A stretch of 15,014 nucleotides of DNA from the NCBI GenBank assembly GCA_003476705.1, contig DMVM01000023.1:1648-16661 (forward strand), in the 5' to 3' direction. The notes under the pieces were generated by a model. It saw nothing but the letters and a program-made list of their open reading frames with translations, was not told the DNA's origin and made no database searches. Both the position numbers and the translations under genes were made by a program. The DNA comes from Coprothermobacter sp. GTDB lineage: Bacteria; Coprothermobacterota; Coprothermobacteria; Coprothermobacterales; Coprothermobacteraceae. Of this stretch, positions 13,869 through 15,014 are shown one piece after another. Within the stretch, counting starts at the first letter, position 1, and every line of letters starts with the position of its first letter.

Positions 13869-15014
13869 TCAACTGATAAGAGCTTTCTCATAAAGTTTTA
13901 CGTACGCTTTAGCCGAACTATCCCAAGACACATCAGAAGTTATGGCTCTGTTGAAAAGATTCTTGTGCATTTTTTCATCCTTATAATAAGCAACTGCTCT
14001 CTTAACAGCACCTAGCAAACCATCAACAGTAGGCTCGTCAAACACAAAACCGTTGCCGTTTGGTTCTTTTTCAGCATCAAATACAGTATCTGCCAACCCA
14101 CCTGTACGCCTTACTACGGGAATACTGCCATATCTTAGCGCTATCATCTGCCCAAGGCCGCAGGGTTCAAACCTGGAAGGCATAAGAAAATGTGTGCTAC
14201 CAGCGTAGATCCGCTGAGCCAACACAGGATCGAATGTTATGTTTACTGAGACCATGTTCGGGTACTTACTGGCTTTTTTAAAGAGTAATTCTTCGTATTT
14301 CTTATCCCCTGTACCCAGAGCAACAAGCTGTGCGCCTAACTCCACGATGAAGTCTAATGCCTTCGCTACCAAATCAATTCCCTTTTGCTCCACAAACCTA
14401 CTAACTAAACCAATCACAGGATACGGTCCATTTTCCAAATTCAGTTCTTTCCTGAGAGCTTTTGTATTTGCAAGTTTTTTCTCCCATTCGCTTGTAAAGT
14501 TCACATAAATGTGTGGGTCGGTAGACGGATTATAAAGCTCCATATCGATGCCGTTGAGAATACCTATGAGCCTGTCTTTTCTTTGAACGAGCACGCTTTC
14601 TAATCCCGCGCCGTATTCTGGCGTTAGTATTTCCTTCGCGTAGGTGGGACTAACTGTTGTAACGTAGTCGGCACATAAGATGCCACCTTTCATGGGATTC
14701 ATTGTGTTGTTATCTTGTCGCATCAGGGCATCCATGTCAGGTGTCAATCTCAGAAAACCTGAAAGCGACCGACTACATAAACCTTGATAGGCAAGATTAT
14801 GTATGGTGAATACGGTTTTGAAAGGAAGTTCATCCTGCCGTACCAACACAGGTATTAAAGCAGTGTGCCAGTCATTAGCATGAAGAATATCAAATTTCTC
14901 ACGTTTTGCCAGTTCCAAAGCGCCCATACTAAATGCGAAAAACCGTTCTGCATCGTCTTTCTCCCCGTAGACACTGTTTCTCGAAAAATACTTTTCCTGC
15001 TCAAGAAAATAGTG
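13869..15014 (-). CDS. glgA: Glycogen (starch) synthase, partial (N-terminus beyond window)
   Basis: A GT5 glycosyltransferase that extends alpha-1,4-glucan from ADP-glucose (or UDP-glucose). The frame is open to the right edge, so 381 codons are seen of about 480; the first ~100 residues with the N-terminal substrate-binding loop are outside. Visible from the edge inward: YGEKDDAERF, HANDWHTA (with the conserved DWHT), FTIHNLAYQG, GILCADYVTTVSPTYA, LVSRFVEQKGI, RFEPCGLGQMIALRYG, and RRTGGLADTV, all classic GlgA landmarks in order. The in-frame ATG at 14927 is internal, since these motifs continue upstream of it. It ends 17 bases before galT and heads the visible part of the glucan cluster. 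Confidence in the family is high; nucleotide preference cannot be read here. Confidence 0.93.
   Translation of the reverse strand, partial: HYFLEQEKYFSRNSVYGEKDDAERFFAFSMGALELAKREKFDILHANDWHTALIPVLVRQDELPFKTVFTIHNLAYQGLCSRSLSGFLRLTPDMDALMRQDNNTMNPMKGGILCADYVTTVSPTYAKEILTPEYGAGLESVLVQRKDRLIGILNGIDMELYNPSTDPHIYVNFTSEWEKKLANTKALRKELNLENGPYPVIGLVSRFVEQKGIDLVAKALDFIVELGAQLVALGTGDKKYEELLFKKASKYPNMVSVNITFDPVLAQRIYAGSTHFLMPSRFEPCGLGQMIALRYGSIPVVRRTGGLADTVFDAEKEPNGNGFVFDEPTVDGLLGAVKRAVAYYKDEKMHKNLFNRAITSDVSWDSSAKAYVKLYEKALIS

Noticed and set aside
1..15014. Search for mobile elements, CRISPR arrays, phage genes or a defence system
   Set aside because: No transposase, integrase, regularly spaced repeats, terminal inverted repeats or toxin-antitoxin pairs were seen; the content is metabolic and housekeeping.

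Overview
The window looks like a chromosomal stretch from a low-to-moderate GC, probably thermophilic and anaerobic bacterium. The pointers are three consecutive GH57 enzymes, an archaeal-type bifunctional phosphoglucose/phosphomannose isomerase, a Thermotoga-like pyruvoyl SAM decarboxylase and an ACL5-like aminopropyltransferase. Coprothermobacter, Thermotogales or Dictyoglomus relatives would fit, but the sequence alone does not settle the genus. I see no transposase, integrase, CRISPR array, tRNA or rRNA. The DNA is densely coding and all but one gene lie on the minus strand.

Layout from left to right. At 1-21 there are seven codons of a gene running off the left edge. A patatin-like lipase (29-859, minus) lies head to head with a stand-alone class II glutamine amidotransferase-like protein (912-1553, plus). 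A bidirectional terminator (1576-1606) separates that gene from the polyamine pair speD-speE (1660-2998, minus), which has its own promoter at 3046-3073. Next comes a compact minus-strand run, in transcription order: GH57 branching enzyme (from 10834), GH57 4-alpha-glucanotransferase, a third GH57 protein of unknown specificity, pgi/pmi isomerase, a small four-helix membrane protein and an HtrA protease (to 3154). Junctions within it overlap or are a few bases apart, except 47 bases before htrA. Upstream lie a 15-bp perfect inverted repeat (10990-11028), a 31-residue MetS-like peptide gene not previously listed (11086-11181), an NSS-family sodium symporter (11178-12683), a GalT-like nucleotidyltransferase (12826-13851) and a glycogen synthase open at the right edge (13869-15014).

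Functionally, 4.8-15 kb is mainly an intracellular alpha-glucan module. GlgA elongates from a sugar nucleotide, the branching enzyme makes alpha-1,6 links, the glucanotransferase disproportionates chains, and the third GH57 may hydrolyse or debranch. Pgi/pmi links hexose phosphates to glycolysis, and the GalT-like enzyme handles hexose-1-phosphate or ADP-glucose. The spe genes would make higher polyamines typical of thermophiles. HtrA and the membrane protein give the operon an envelope or stress component. The symporter with its small subunit is probably an amino-acid importer.

There is no clear new defence or mobile system. The most interesting leads are the triple GH57 array with its unassigned third member, the GalT/ADP-glucose phosphorylase-like gene next to glgA, the ACL5-like synthase, the orphan amidotransferase and the tiny MetS subunit.
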